A stretch of 64,000 nt of DNA from the NCBI RefSeq assembly GCF_963576615.1, contig NC_088710.1:2460001-2524000 (forward strand). The letters run 5' to 3'. How positions within the stretch are numbered: the stretch's first letter is position 1; every line of letters begins with the position of its first letter. Shown here in pieces: positions 35,014-47,200 of the stretch. The notes under the pieces are model-generated. The model searched no databases. It worked only from the letters and a program-made list of their open reading frames with translations, and was not told where the DNA came from. Source of the DNA: Watersipora subatra. Its lineage: Eukaryota > Bryozoa > Gymnolaemata > Cheilostomatida > Watersiporidae. Both the position numbers and the translations under genes were made by a program.

Positions 35014-35221
35014 TTAATTATTTTGTGTAAAATCGTGGCGTGAAAAATTGCGCGGAAAGCAATGCTCCTAACATTGAGCGACCGCTCGATATGCGCTACA
35101 ATGTCCAATACTGTATAGTTCTTTTCTTACTGTTCGTAAATTTTTGATTAGGAAAAATACAACGCCATATAATTAGTCTAGTTAATTAAAATTGTACAGG
35201 TCCAAAATGGATATCTGGGAA

Positions 35222-35399
35222 CAGACCTGCCAACCCAAGAGTGAGGCAATGCGTGAGATTTGGTTTTGGGGCAATTGATGTATCAATGATAGTATATATA
35301 AAATTGTGGAAATTGGGGCAAAAATCTCACGCATTTTCATTTTTTCTTTGAGGTGATTGCGTGAGTCTCACGCCCAAAGCGTGAGAGTTGGCAGGTATG
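35222..35399. mobile_element. 178-bp hAT MITE with perfect 8-bp duplication
   Basis: TCTGGGAA at 35214-35221 is repeated at 35400-35407. Ends CAGACCTGCCAAC and GTTGGCAGGTATG are inverted, followed inward by CTCACGC motifs in both orientations. Confidence 0.9.
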
Positions 35400-35429
35400 T
35401 CTGGGAACAATGCCGAGCTCGTTTTTATT

Positions 35430-35837
35430 CACGACTAGCTGTGCCACCCGGCGTTCCCCGTGTAATAGAAGAGTCTTTGGACAGAAAATTGATTTGTATT
35501 TAGCATATAACAACATTTGCCTTTCTAACTTTCAAACTACATATCATGAGAGAAGTGTCTCCGTGTAGTTGAACTAAATTAAGAGAGAAATAAAAACAAC
35601 TGTAAAGGTTTTAAAACTTTGTCAAACAACTGTACCTTTCAAGCTAGTGGCCTGGCATATTGCCAATGGAAACTCCACTAAGCTAGTTAATAAGGTTAGG
35701 CTTCCAATGACAGTAAGAATTCCATGAAATTCCATGAACTTGAGTCTTTATTGTTGTCAAGCTCAGATGTTCTAATAATAGCTATAACCGGATTTCCAAC
35801 AGACAGACATACGGACTTTGAGAAATATATATATAGA
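35430..35837 (+). mobile_element. SINE-like/RTE-like copy 2
   Basis: Begins CTAGCTGTGCCACCCGGCGT, a head seen in many invertebrate retroposons. It includes CTGGCATATTGCCAATG and ends CATACGGACTTTGAGAAATA plus a TA run, as in 30411-30824. The tRNA-like part is not recognisable here. Confidence 0.55.
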
Positions 35838-37549
35838 TTGAAAATTGTGTAAAATAAAATCTAAAATGGATGAGATGTATACCTGCATAAAAGTAGTGTA
35901 TCAAATCGTGAAAAGCTGAAAAACGTTTGAGAGCTAGGTAACATCTAAACCTTATTATTGAACATTCTTTTAAATATAACCAAGCTGCACCGCACTCGTC
36001 AAAAGCAGAAAACATACCTGCCACATGATACGACAAATTCTTTTTCACTTTTTGGTTCAGTGGCCTGAACTTTGCGATATTTAAAGCAGAACATTTGGCA
36101 CCCATGTTAATAATCTTATTTACAATTACATATGGTCATATATATAAATTTTAGTGGTTTTGCGAAACTGTATTTCTTTTTTGTAGTAATTAATGTGGAA
36201 GTCACCGCTGACTAGCCACTTTCAAGTGGGTTTTGCATTCAAGTTGTCTTATACTGAATAAGCGATAGATCTCATGCACAGTTGCTCTTGTTGCTAGTAA
36301 TGTGATTGATTGATCAGTAGGCCTATGGCTCTATTATTCCAGCTCTATAAGCATGAAAAAGCAGAAAACATTGAAGGACAGTTCAATACAATCAGGTGTA
36401 ATACTGAAATGAGTTTGCAAATAATAAATACCCAAGCAGTTACACTTGAAAATGCAAGAATGTAAATAATGTATATATGCTGTGCAAAGGTTTAAATCAA
36501 TGTTACCACAATGTTGTTCTTGACAGTGTTTGCTAGTTCATAACTTTGTTGTTCGCTAGACCTCGCTCTGTACTCTATCTCTAGAATTTTTTTTTATGTG
36601 TGCTTTCTTCTCCATTCTTTTAGAACACTGCATTCTAGCTGCTTATACAGCAAGTTGTGTTATAGTTTGGTGGCTTTCTGCGAAAGCTGGCGAATTACTT
36701 TCTGCGAATTACTTACGAAAAGCTTTCTGTGAATTACTAGACTAATTTGAAGATAGCTGGACAAATATAGCGATTAGGAAAGCTGGACTTGGCAAATCCA
36801 TCACATAATTGTGTCCACGACTTTACACACTGACAATGTGTTATCCGTGAGAAAAATTCTAGTCCAATCCAACATTGTGTATCGAGATGTGTAGCGATTT
36901 ACTGCATGAGGTTCTTCTGATAAGAAGTTTTGAAACAGCTCTCTACTGCTAATAAACCAACTATTACAAGTGTATTCGATGTAGTTTTTAACTGTAAATC
37001 ACGTTCATTGTTTCATGTAAGTGAGAAGAATGTATGATATTTGTTTCATCTTGAAATGTAGACTGGTTTTATAAAATTTTATCTTGCATAAAAGTGTTGC
37101 GGCTTTAAGGCATTTTTGGTTGAAATAAACAGCCTCGTGCGTTTTTAATTTTTGCAGCATGTAGGTTCAGGGTTAAAATAAAGTGTTTCAAACATATCAA
37201 CACAATTGAAGTACTGCAATAATTTTGAACTGCAACTGAAAGTTACAGAAGAAAAGGAAAGACGCTTTTTGATACAGTGATTGACAAAGGCGTGGGACTC
37301 TCTAGAACAAATTATCATTCTTGATTTTAATATAATGCAAGACAAGCTATATATCGGTGAATGCAGCATTTTCTGTAGTTTTGAAAAAAAGCATAGTTTT
37401 GTCATAAGAAGGTCTCTGCAAAAGTTAACACTCAAATTAGTACGAAGGTGTCTACCCTACCATACAATAAATAAATATAAAGGGATAAATAATGCAAGTT
37501 TTAATAGTTTTATTTTAGTATCTAAACAAATAATGCTTTTACACAGATT
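35838..37549. other. No recognisable feature
   Basis: AT-rich; a short local repeat GCGAATTACTTTCTGCGAAT occurs near 36690-36740. Small open frames are unsupported. Confidence 0.5.
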
Positions 37550-37591
37550 GATAGCCTTTAGAAGGGCCATTGGGCCCTTCTAAAGGCTATC
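37550..37591. repeat. Perfect 19-bp-arm hairpin
   Basis: GATAGCCTTTAGAAGGGCC and its inverse complement flank a 4-base loop, just before the C-terminal end of the Tc1-like relic. Confidence 0.9.
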
Positions 37592-37599
37592 ATTAGTGA

Positions 37600-38370
37600 T
37601 GTAAAGTCAATACTTAATTGATCCACTTTTGGCTCTGATCTCCAATTTGCAATGCTTCAGCATGCTCTTACTCAGTTTTTCCAGGTGCTCCTGGTGGCTG
37701 TGTGCTTTCATGCCTTTATAGTGTCTTCGATTAGAAATATTTTTATTTTTAGCTTGTCCCTCACTAGCTGTTCGCTGAACATCTGCCATGAGTTTTTGAT
37801 TGGGTTGAGGTCAGGACTTTGGGCTGGCCAGTCTCACCGCTCCGCTCTATTTTCGTGGTACCAATCTTTCACAGAGCTTGCACAATGGCAAGACATTGTT
37901 GCCTTCAAATAACCACCAGCCTCTATTTGCAAATAGATCCTGAGCACTTCTCAAAATTCTCTTTTCCAACATGCCCATGTACTTGCTCCCATCCATCATC
38001 CTTTCACAAAACTGCAGGGGTCCAACTCCATCAGCAGTCATACAGCCCGTACATCACAAACGGGGGCGGGGGGTTTCACTGCCAATTGCAGGCATTGTGG
38101 CAAGAACTCCTCACCTGGTTTTCGACGCACGTAAGCACTTTGAGAGTGACTGTGGGTGGACAGCATAATCTGCACTTTCCGAAGTCGTATCATAACCTGT
38201 CTGGTCAATGTGTGGCCTTTCTTGGTAGACCACTCCTTTTGCATGCATCAAAGCCTCCAGTCTGAGCATATCCCTTGGCAATTGTGTTAACTCCATTCTA
38301 CACTTCCTCAGCAATATGTCTCACAGTCTTCTCATGCATGTGAAGGTGGATAATCACCCCTTTCTTGTGT
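37600..38370 (-). pseudogene. Tc1-like transposase, heavily broken
   Basis: On the minus strand, spread over several frames: HEKTVRHIAEEV (helix-turn-helix region near 38300), GVGPLQFCERMMDGSKYMGM then LEKRILRSAQDLFANRG (catalytic core), and DWPAQSPDLNPIKNSWQMFS, the SPDLNPIE-type motif preceding the last catalytic acidic residue (here Lys replaces Glu). Multiple frameshifts and stops. Full-length relatives are about 340 residues. Confidence 0.8.
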
Positions 38371-38490
38371 TGTGGTAGTGGTTTGCTCGTCTCTACTGAT
38401 TAGTGCTTCTAAAACCACTCACAATGAATCCCAAGTTCATGCTGTCTTTTTAAAAAATGCGCACCAATGCTTGACAATTTTCAAAATCTT

Positions 38491-38515
38491 GTCAGTGATG
38501 CATTGCATCACTGAC
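38491..38515. repeat. 25-bp perfect palindrome with a nearby partial copy
   Basis: GTCAGTGATGCA-T-TGCATCACTGAC. The first half recurs at about 38531 (GTCAGTGATGCATTGG). Confidence 0.85.
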
Positions 38516-38889
38516 AGGATTGAAGCATTTGTCAGTGATGCATTGGATCGCATGCTTCCTATGCACTTTGCAGAAATATATTTGTGTGTCTTCATATTGA
38601 TGATGTGGCCATTCTTATTTTCATCAAATCTGGTTAGTACTATGTAATAGCTAGCAGTTAACAATGTTCATCATTAATCCTATTGTATTAATCTGATCAT
38701 CATGTGTTGTGAATAATGTTAATATATTCGATACTAATTACATTAACATTACAATGAGGTTATCTCACAAGAAAAAGTAGTGTCAATGGCACCAAGAACA
38801 TCATGTGCTCCAGACTTGCCGATTGCTTTAAGAATGTTATCTTAGAAAATAAGCTTTGGTGTCAGGATGTGGCATCAAATGATTGAGAA

Positions 38890-39291
38890 TACCATACTTT
38901 TCGGCCTATAAACCACACCCCTATATAAGCCGCATCCGCTTTATTTTTCAAAAAATGATAATAAAACAATACATAGGCCGCACCTTTGTATAGGCCGCAG
39001 AACTCAGGACGGTGCTTTTTAGCGTGGCAGCAACTTTGCTGTTTAAAACGAAACGGCGCCTAACGGCACTGTTTCGTATTAACCGATGCTTTTTAACCTA
39101 GTGTCTAACGGAACAGTACCGTTAGGCATTGTTTCGTATTTTATTTCACCGCTAGAGGCGTACTAACCGGAGATTCTGGTTAATGCGCCCTAGCGGTGAA
39201 AGAAAAGCCACAGAACAGCCGCACCCTTATATAAGCCGCATGGCTCAAATCGTCAGAAAAGGTAGCGGCTAATAGTCCAAAAAGTACGGTA
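38890..39291. mobile_element. MITE with TACCGTACTTTT ends
   Basis: The left end TACCATACTTTTCGGCCTAT is inverted at the right (CCAAAAAGTACGGTA). Sub-terminal TATATAAGCCGCA blocks occur near both ends, and there are internal inverted AACGGNNCNGTT segments around 39050-39140. No coding content. Confidence 0.8.
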
Positions 39292-41021
39292 GATATATGG
39301 TTCACCAAAAGTTTGTGCCCAAAGGAAAGCCTTGCTTCAGATGTTTGGCTGTTGTGTAAGGTATAGCTACAAGCTATACCTCACGAACAATACAACTAAC
39401 TCAAAACGACCAACAATGACCTTTATTCTGTTCAACGAGAAACATCGCAATCAACAGCTATTACTAATCACCAATTCACCTGTCAGACCACCCATCCGCT
39501 TATCTCCCCACATTGGAATATTTAATAATAACATTTTATAGTTTGTTTGACACCTGTTATCTCTTGGTATTCCACTCAACTGATAACCTGTTTAGTGCTT
39601 TGTTTTGCAACTGGATTTCTACTGATATTGTCTGTTCTTGTGTCTGTAACTAAATTCATACAGCAAATTAATTATGTATGTGTCTCTCGCAACCTGCTCT
39701 TGTATTCATAACAAATTCATATTATACTTACAACATCCTGACAGATGTTATTTTATCTGATGCCTAAATACTTTTGGTATTGCCAAACCTATAAAAGGCA
39801 ATACACTTTTTATATGCAGCAGTCTGTTGTATACAACCTTCACTAATGCTTGTATATACGTACTCAAATATACTTATTCGCATCTACGCAAGATAAACTT
39901 GTTACTTAGTATAACTAAGTAGTGAACTTGTTGCTGTGTGCAAGAACGAGTTCAAGTGTCAGTTGGCTGTGTGCCCTGACAGTTGTACCATATCAATATT
40001 TTGCACAGATTCATGTCAAATGTGTGGATCTTTTCTGTAGAAGTTGAAGATTTCTTTTCTACAACTATAAATATATGTCAGTTCAAAGAACTAATTGTTA
40101 GATAAGCTAGTGTAATAATAGAGATCTATGATGACATCAATATCCAATACCATTATAGCACATTTATTTTGCACAATAGTAATTCATTTTTTAAATGCTT
40201 GTAAAGATGTTAATTTGCAAATAAAAACTTTACAAACTGAGCGTAATATAATATGATTTCTAACAATTAATGCTTGCAAATTCAAAGCAAATATCTCTAA
40301 GTTCAGGAAGGTTAAGGACCTCTGACAGCGCAAGTACCTCGTACATCCCTTAATAAACTCTTTTGTAAAAGGTTGGTTAGAGGACAGTGGTTAAATGTCG
40401 GACTTGTCAAACTGTTCGTTCATGTATGGTCTTTAAGCAACACAAGTAACTAAACTAGGCTTTTATGTAGGTTTGTTTTGGTACCTCGGCATGTTTTCTC
40501 AGTTGCCTTGCCAAGCACGACTGCCGCTTGCGTTCAATTAAACAACATCAATAAAAAAAAGTGGAAATCTCTTTGTTAGTTATGGAAATCTCCTAATCTG
40601 CTCCTATGTCTGAGGCCGCTGTAACCCTGATCTTCCAGGAAGCCACTATCAATGTGGCTGATGCTAGTTCTCATTTATAGTGGAGCGTATTTACCGTGTT
40701 GCCCCTCTACAAAAAAGAAAATCTGCAAAGTTATTTTCTTTTTTGATTTTGCTCTTTTAAGTCTATTTCAAGGTAATTTATAAGATCACACAATACTCAT
40801 CTGTATAGCATGAAAATTAGTTCGAAAATCGGGCAATGGTACATCAGGTTGGGTACAGATAGGGTTTTTTGAGTGACATTTGTCAATCCTTGAAATGGCA
40901 TACTTTAATTAGTTTCCATTAATCAAATTAATGGAGTTTTTAATAAGTACAACAATCTTTAACCTTGACCTGTATGCGCGCAGACATTGTCAGTTGTTGC
41001 AATCGTCAATTTTTAGAAGAA
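39292..41021. other. Upstream region of QTRT2, no feature recognised
   Basis: Should contain the QTRT2 promoter and 5' UTR. No TATA-box assignment is made because the region is AT-rich throughout. Confidence 0.45.
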
Positions 41022-41215
41022 ATGAAGTATGTGCCGCGCTCAACATCATCACATGTCCGAAGAGGTTGTTTGTCATCATTCAAACGACGACCTAATGCAT
41101 CAATGGAGACTCCTGGCTGCATGCTGTTCACAAGATGTGGTGCAGTTCCTCACCTCTCGCTAGACATACTCAGTAATATGGACAAACTGCCCCCTATTGT
41201 AGTGATGAGTATGAG
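41022..41215 (+). CDS. QTRT2: QTRT2 exon 1
   Basis: Residues 1-65, ending VVMSM plus AG; donor GTTAGT. The AG joins C of the next exon to give Ser. Confidence 0.9.
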
Positions 41216-44200
41216 GTTAGTTAGCCACTGACCTTACATTGACCTTACAGCCCATTAGCCCAGCTCATTTACAGTTTCTGTTTAACAAGTGCTTAGTCCT
41301 GGATCCCTAATGCATATTAGGACAGCACTTTAACATTCACGCTGTATACATCTTTTATATTTGTCTAAAACATCTTGGCACCAGAAGCTCACTCCACAGA
41401 CCTATGCAGTCATTATGCATTTGATTTAACCTTATACCAGCACGCAACTAAATCACCTTTACTTGCCCATTTGTGATAAGTGTTCAGAAAACATCAAAGT
41501 TCACTTCCTAAAATAAATGTTATGAAATGAACTTTGATGTTATCTTAGAACTGAATTTGATGTAATTTATTAGAACACTAATATAATTTAGCATTTGATT
41601 AAACAAAAGATAGTAATTTATTTTTCAGATTTCACTAAGGTAGAGCATCGTAAATTTCAAAAAACTTTTTTCAAGACACCCAAGAACTTTATCGAACCGT
41701 TGCGCGAGTTTTTTCTTTCATTTAGAATATGATTGACCTTTCATGCTGTATATCATCCACTAGTCTTTAAAGATGTGATTGCGTCAAAATTGTCAATCAA
41801 ATGAAATTAAGACCAATAAAAGGCTAAAACATCAGCTACAGTTTGATGTCATTTCGTCTCTGTAGACTAACCCTGTCCAAAGATATATGCGGTTGAATGG
41901 GGCCATATTTTAAAACGCTCAGATTCGAGCGGGTGCTTCATTCGCGATGTAACGAGTGATACATGTGAAACGAGTCCACGTGCGATTAATATAAGATCTA
42001 TTCTTTAGCCAATCATCAGCTCATGATTCGCCAACATGAGCAAATACAAAAGAAAATATATGCCTATAGAGACTAGACTTTTATCGCAGTAGCTGATAGA
42101 GAGATAGAGACAGGTTATATCACTAGTTACATCATTTTGGGCAAGTCAGGGCATGTTTTTTTTTCCTGAGCATTTTACCGCGATCATTTTTTGTCGATTT
42201 TAATCTTCAAATATCTTGACAATGAGATCGCCTAACACAACAAACAACATCTCAACTGATAGACAAAAAAAATACTTTTTAAAATCAACTAAAATTTGAT
42301 GCAACCACATCTTTAATAAAGAGAAAATTAGATCATTGGAGGATTTATTAGTATGCTGAATGCTGCAACATAAATGTGAAGTGCAGTAAAACCTCAGTTT
42401 TAAACCAGACTCCATTACTGAACACTGTTCAGTAAGTTATTTGTTCAAAATCTGAAACTATTTTGCCCTTCGTAATTAATGTAAATAATTTTAATGTCTC
42501 AAATCTGAAATACAACCTTCTAAAGCATTGTTACTATTTTCCACCATAAACCATACACACATGTAATAAGAGGGTATATAATATGTACAATCAGTCATTG
42601 TCTCATGAAAAACCTATTAATAGACAAGACTAGGTTGGGGAATGTATCGTTGTATCTGGAGCAAGTCGTATCTCAGCCTCGTTTGCTCAGTCTTGTATTA
42701 TGTATGACAAATACAAAAGCATAGAAGTATTGTGTTTTAGTTTAGTAAAAGATATCCTATCTTAGATCCTGAAAGAAAAACAATATTTTGTATGTTTTGT
42801 TTTTAGCAACTGTCACATGATCATTAAAGTAGCGAAAGCTTGCCTTTTGCTACGATTTCATTCTGAAAAATTCAGATCAAAGAACGCAGAGCTGAATTTT
42901 AGCAAAGATTGCACAGAATAAAAAAGCACAGGAAAAACATTCAATGTTTCCCTTTGTTACCAATTGTAACATGATAAATTCAGTTTGGTCGAAAACTGAA
43001 TGTTTAGTCAAATTTTCTGGTTGAAATCCGATTCGGTCAACAACATAGATGTTTGAAAGCCGAGGTATGACTATAGTTTGAAGCTTTGTTGCTTATTATT
43101 GAACTTAACAAAACAAGTCCTTAAAATTTTAGTGGCAGCAGTGCAAAGGATGCGAACTACCCTCCGGCATCAATAGGAATAAGACATGAAATAGATGTAG
43201 TTCACCTTTCAGTATATGCAATATCGAAAATCCTCGCGTGTCTATGATACTCTTGAGATCTTTTGTTGACTATGGAGTGGCAGCGGTCTTGTTGAGCAGC
43301 CACCACTGTATGCTTCAGGGTTTGTTGGACAGCCACCACTGTATGTTTAGGGATGTGTAGCAAATTTGTTTCAATGAAATGTTTGCTTTTGTTTCTCGGC
43401 ATAACTGGTAATTTGAAATAATACAATCTTTCTTTTTCAAAAAAGTAGGTCAACACGTTTTATCACCACATCAATCGGACATTTTAACTGGAAAATCGTT
43501 TGTTCCATCTCCCCCATCTGCCAGTTATTTTTACTATGCTTCTGGTCTCCCCTTCTTTCACACTAATCGGTTACTGGCAAACTTGTCCATTTAGTAAACT
43601 GTTTTACAGACTCCCAGTAAAATTATAAACTACATTGTGTACTTTGCAATCTTGTGTGATGGTATATCCAGGTTTTATTAGTTGTAGCTCTTCACTCCTA
43701 CAAATAATGTTGTTGCAGCACGTTGAGTGACTGGTCACAGACGGTGAAGGAGTGCAAAGGAGGTTTGGGAGAGTTCACATGCATGCAAGACTATCTGATC
43801 TTCTTCACCAGCCATGATGTGAGCAGGGAACTGGAAAAGTTTAACTGTAGCACTAAGAAAGCTCTTGCTGTGCGCAGCAGGGGAGGCAATAGATTGTACA
43901 GTCCTCAGGAGTTTGTGAAGGTCAGTCTAGTAGCAAGGGATACCACATGAGTTGATGAATGTAACATGAGTTAGTAGATATAGCACGAGTTAGTAGATAT
44001 AACATGAGTTGGTAGATATGACATGAGTTAGTAGATATGACATGAGTTTGTAGATATGACATGAGTTACTAGATATAACATGAGTTGGTAGATATGACAT
44101 GAGTGAGTAGATATGACAAGTTCTAGTAGGTATTATACTAGTAGTATATACTATAGATATACAACTATAGCATATACTATAGATACTAGTGTACTGTTGC

Positions 44201-47200
44201 AACTATAGTTTGTACAACTATCACTGTACACTAGCTACTAGTGTACTGTTACAGTCGCTAGTGTACTATTACAGTCGCTAGTGTACTATTATGGCCTTGA
44301 TGGTATATGAACTAGTTTTAGGCTAAAAGTTGTGCTTAACACGCATGCGGCTAAAATTCTATCGTTACATGTACACTATTTGTTTGAAATGCGATGCGTA
44401 AAAGCTTTGCTCTGCTAAAAAGAATTGCTTTGACGCTAATATCGACTAGTTCAGAAGACATTGTGGAAGGTATTGGACAACTAGAAGATGTTCGTTTTAT
44501 CGAAAGTAACAATTAGAACACAGCTATCCGAGCAAACATTGCAAACATTTTTGTTTCAAGACTTTTAATTTTTGTTTCTGCATGTATTATAAGTATGGTT
44601 AGTTTATGTTACTTGTTCATGAATATATATTGGTAGCATTTGACGGATTATTATTGTATAACTTATAAATTTGCAGATTTATAGCATATAATTTGATGGC
44701 ATCATTGCGCTAATCTGATCTTATAATTGATAGACGCTCACAACTCCTCTTCTATTGCGCATAAAAAGCTAGTTTTGGCTGTAAAATGTAGCAAACATAT
44801 TAATGAGTGCCATGAGCTTTTATGCAACATTGTTAAATATAGATATAAAATAAAAATATGTCTTCAAATTTAGAATGAAATAGAAATTGAAAGCTCCAAC
44901 AAATTGCAAAGCAGGGCGTAGGCTACAATATCATCGCAGGTTAATTGCAAGCAATAGATATGAGCTGGTAGAGATATTTCTCGGTTTCTCAATACATATT
45001 AAAAGATCTTTGACAAGTCGGAGGTGTGTTAGCAAATTTATTGTATCCAAAAAAGTTGATGTCGCTCAACCGGAACAACCAGGCAAAATATAGGTGACAT
45101 TCGCTTCGCCGGTGAAAGGGCTAAATTTATCTTCCCAAAATTCTGATGAGCCATTTGAACACCACCTCTATTTGAACACCACCTCTATTTGAACACCACC
45201 TCTATTTGAACACCACCTCTATTTGAACACCACCTCTATTTGAACACCACCTCTATTTGATCGCCACTATAGGGCAAAGGGTGAAAAATAAAGCGCCATG
45301 GCTTTCAATTAAAGTTTTACAGTATCTATCATTTTATCTACTTTTTATAACTATTGTAAGGTAAGCCTTTTTTACTTGATAGATACAGCAAGTATTCAAG
45401 TGTGACATGGTACAGGTTCTGGGAGATTTTGAATGTAATGAGGCCATGGCAACAGGGCAGTCTAGGATGAACAAAGCATATCAGAGAACAACAGGTTTCC
45501 TGAGTGATGTGCTAGCCATCAGTAAAGGTAGAGTACCTAGAAACAATATACAACTGTCAATACAAACTTCTATATAAGGCTTTTGGAGGAGGATTGTATT
45601 CATTGTCAGGCAGTCTCCTCATAGTGTAGTACAGTGCACCCTTAGAATACGATGTGTTCATCCATTTCAGGGTTGGCGTCATATGATGAAAAATCCGTAG
45701 GTAGGGTATAGAAACCATTGTAATTATACAATGCAAACATCCCCTGGTAAAATTCATCAAAATTTTATGAAAATGTTGCACAGATTGAAAATTAGTAATA
45801 AAATATTGTTAACTTTAGTAACTATAATTACCTACAGTAACTGTATTCTATTTAGTGGTTATGATCTGCTATAAAATGCAATATTATAATGTGTGTACCA
45901 AATGCAATACATACGGTAAGGAGTTCTTACCTTCAAGACCTACGTACGTACATATAACATAAACTTTGAATTCACTTCAGCTTACCTAAGGCACACAATT
46001 AAAGCTAAGTTTTAGTATGTATTTTAACTATTTTACTGAATTTCAATTTTTATCACTAAAATTCTTATCACTTATCAGTTTCTGTTTTCGCTTTTCCTAT
46101 AACTTTTAGCATGTCCGGTTAAAACCTTTTTCAACCTAAGTCAGCAAAAAAGGCCGAGCGATGCAGTTCTCGAAAGCCGCCTCTCGCTCCCTTGATAGTG
46201 TAATGGCCATCGGAAAGAAAAACAAAATTTTATTTGCTATCAGTACGTACATACCTTTGGAGTAGGGTGACTTGAGCTGGTACATATAGCGAGTCGAATA
46301 AAGAAGAGGCAAGAGCGTATCAATGCTAATTATGTTACTGTAAACTTGAAAATAAATTAAATACATAATGAAATGAAATTTTTTTAGCAGACTAAAAGAA
46401 GTTGTTTATTCCTGTCTAAGGGATCGCAACTCCAATGTTTCTACTAGTTTTCAAAGAAAGAAAAAGTACCACTTTTGGGTCCTAAAATGAGTGCTAAAAA
46501 AAACAAGCTAACTTGGTGCAATGTAGAATATAGCCTATTTGATCTCTTGTTGAGGATGATGCTTGCTGGTGCACCGTAAATGCTGGTGCAATGAAGACAA
46601 TTGCTAGCTAACTAAGGCTTATAAAAAAGATCCAGAAAAGGTTTATAGTTTGTCTTGTATGAAATGTGCACGAGAATTAATGTAATCATACATACAGAAG
46701 TTTGTACTTATTTATACCCTAGAGGGCAGGGCTTTAGCAAGTTCTAGAAGGTAATGTGGATGCGTCAACTATCTTGAGTAGTTAGTTATATGAGTTACAT
46801 ACATACAATGATTTGTATTTACGGAATAAAAAACAAGCCAGTCTGCAAAAATTCGATTAAACATCAAATGAAATATATAAAACATGATTAAACATGAAAT
46901 AAAATAGAACATAAAATGAAATGAATAAAACATGAAAAACATGACACACAAAGATAAATAATGATATACGTTATGCATGCATTGTACAGCATTGTTTTTA
47001 TGTCCAGATCAGTAAATTTAACACTTGAAATGAAAAATTATTTTTAAAAAACTTACTCTAACAACTTTCATTTCTAGCTTTTTTGTTAGGTTCTATTCAG
47101 ATTATCATGTGTGCTTTATCTACTCTATTCAGATTATCATCTGTGCTTTATCTACTCTATTCAGATTATCATCTGTGCTTTATCTACTCCATTCAGATTA

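Noticed and set aside
37652-38265. Plus-strand frames of 86 and 148 codons
   Set aside because: Antisense to the Tc1-like transposase relic, whose conserved motifs are on the minus strand.
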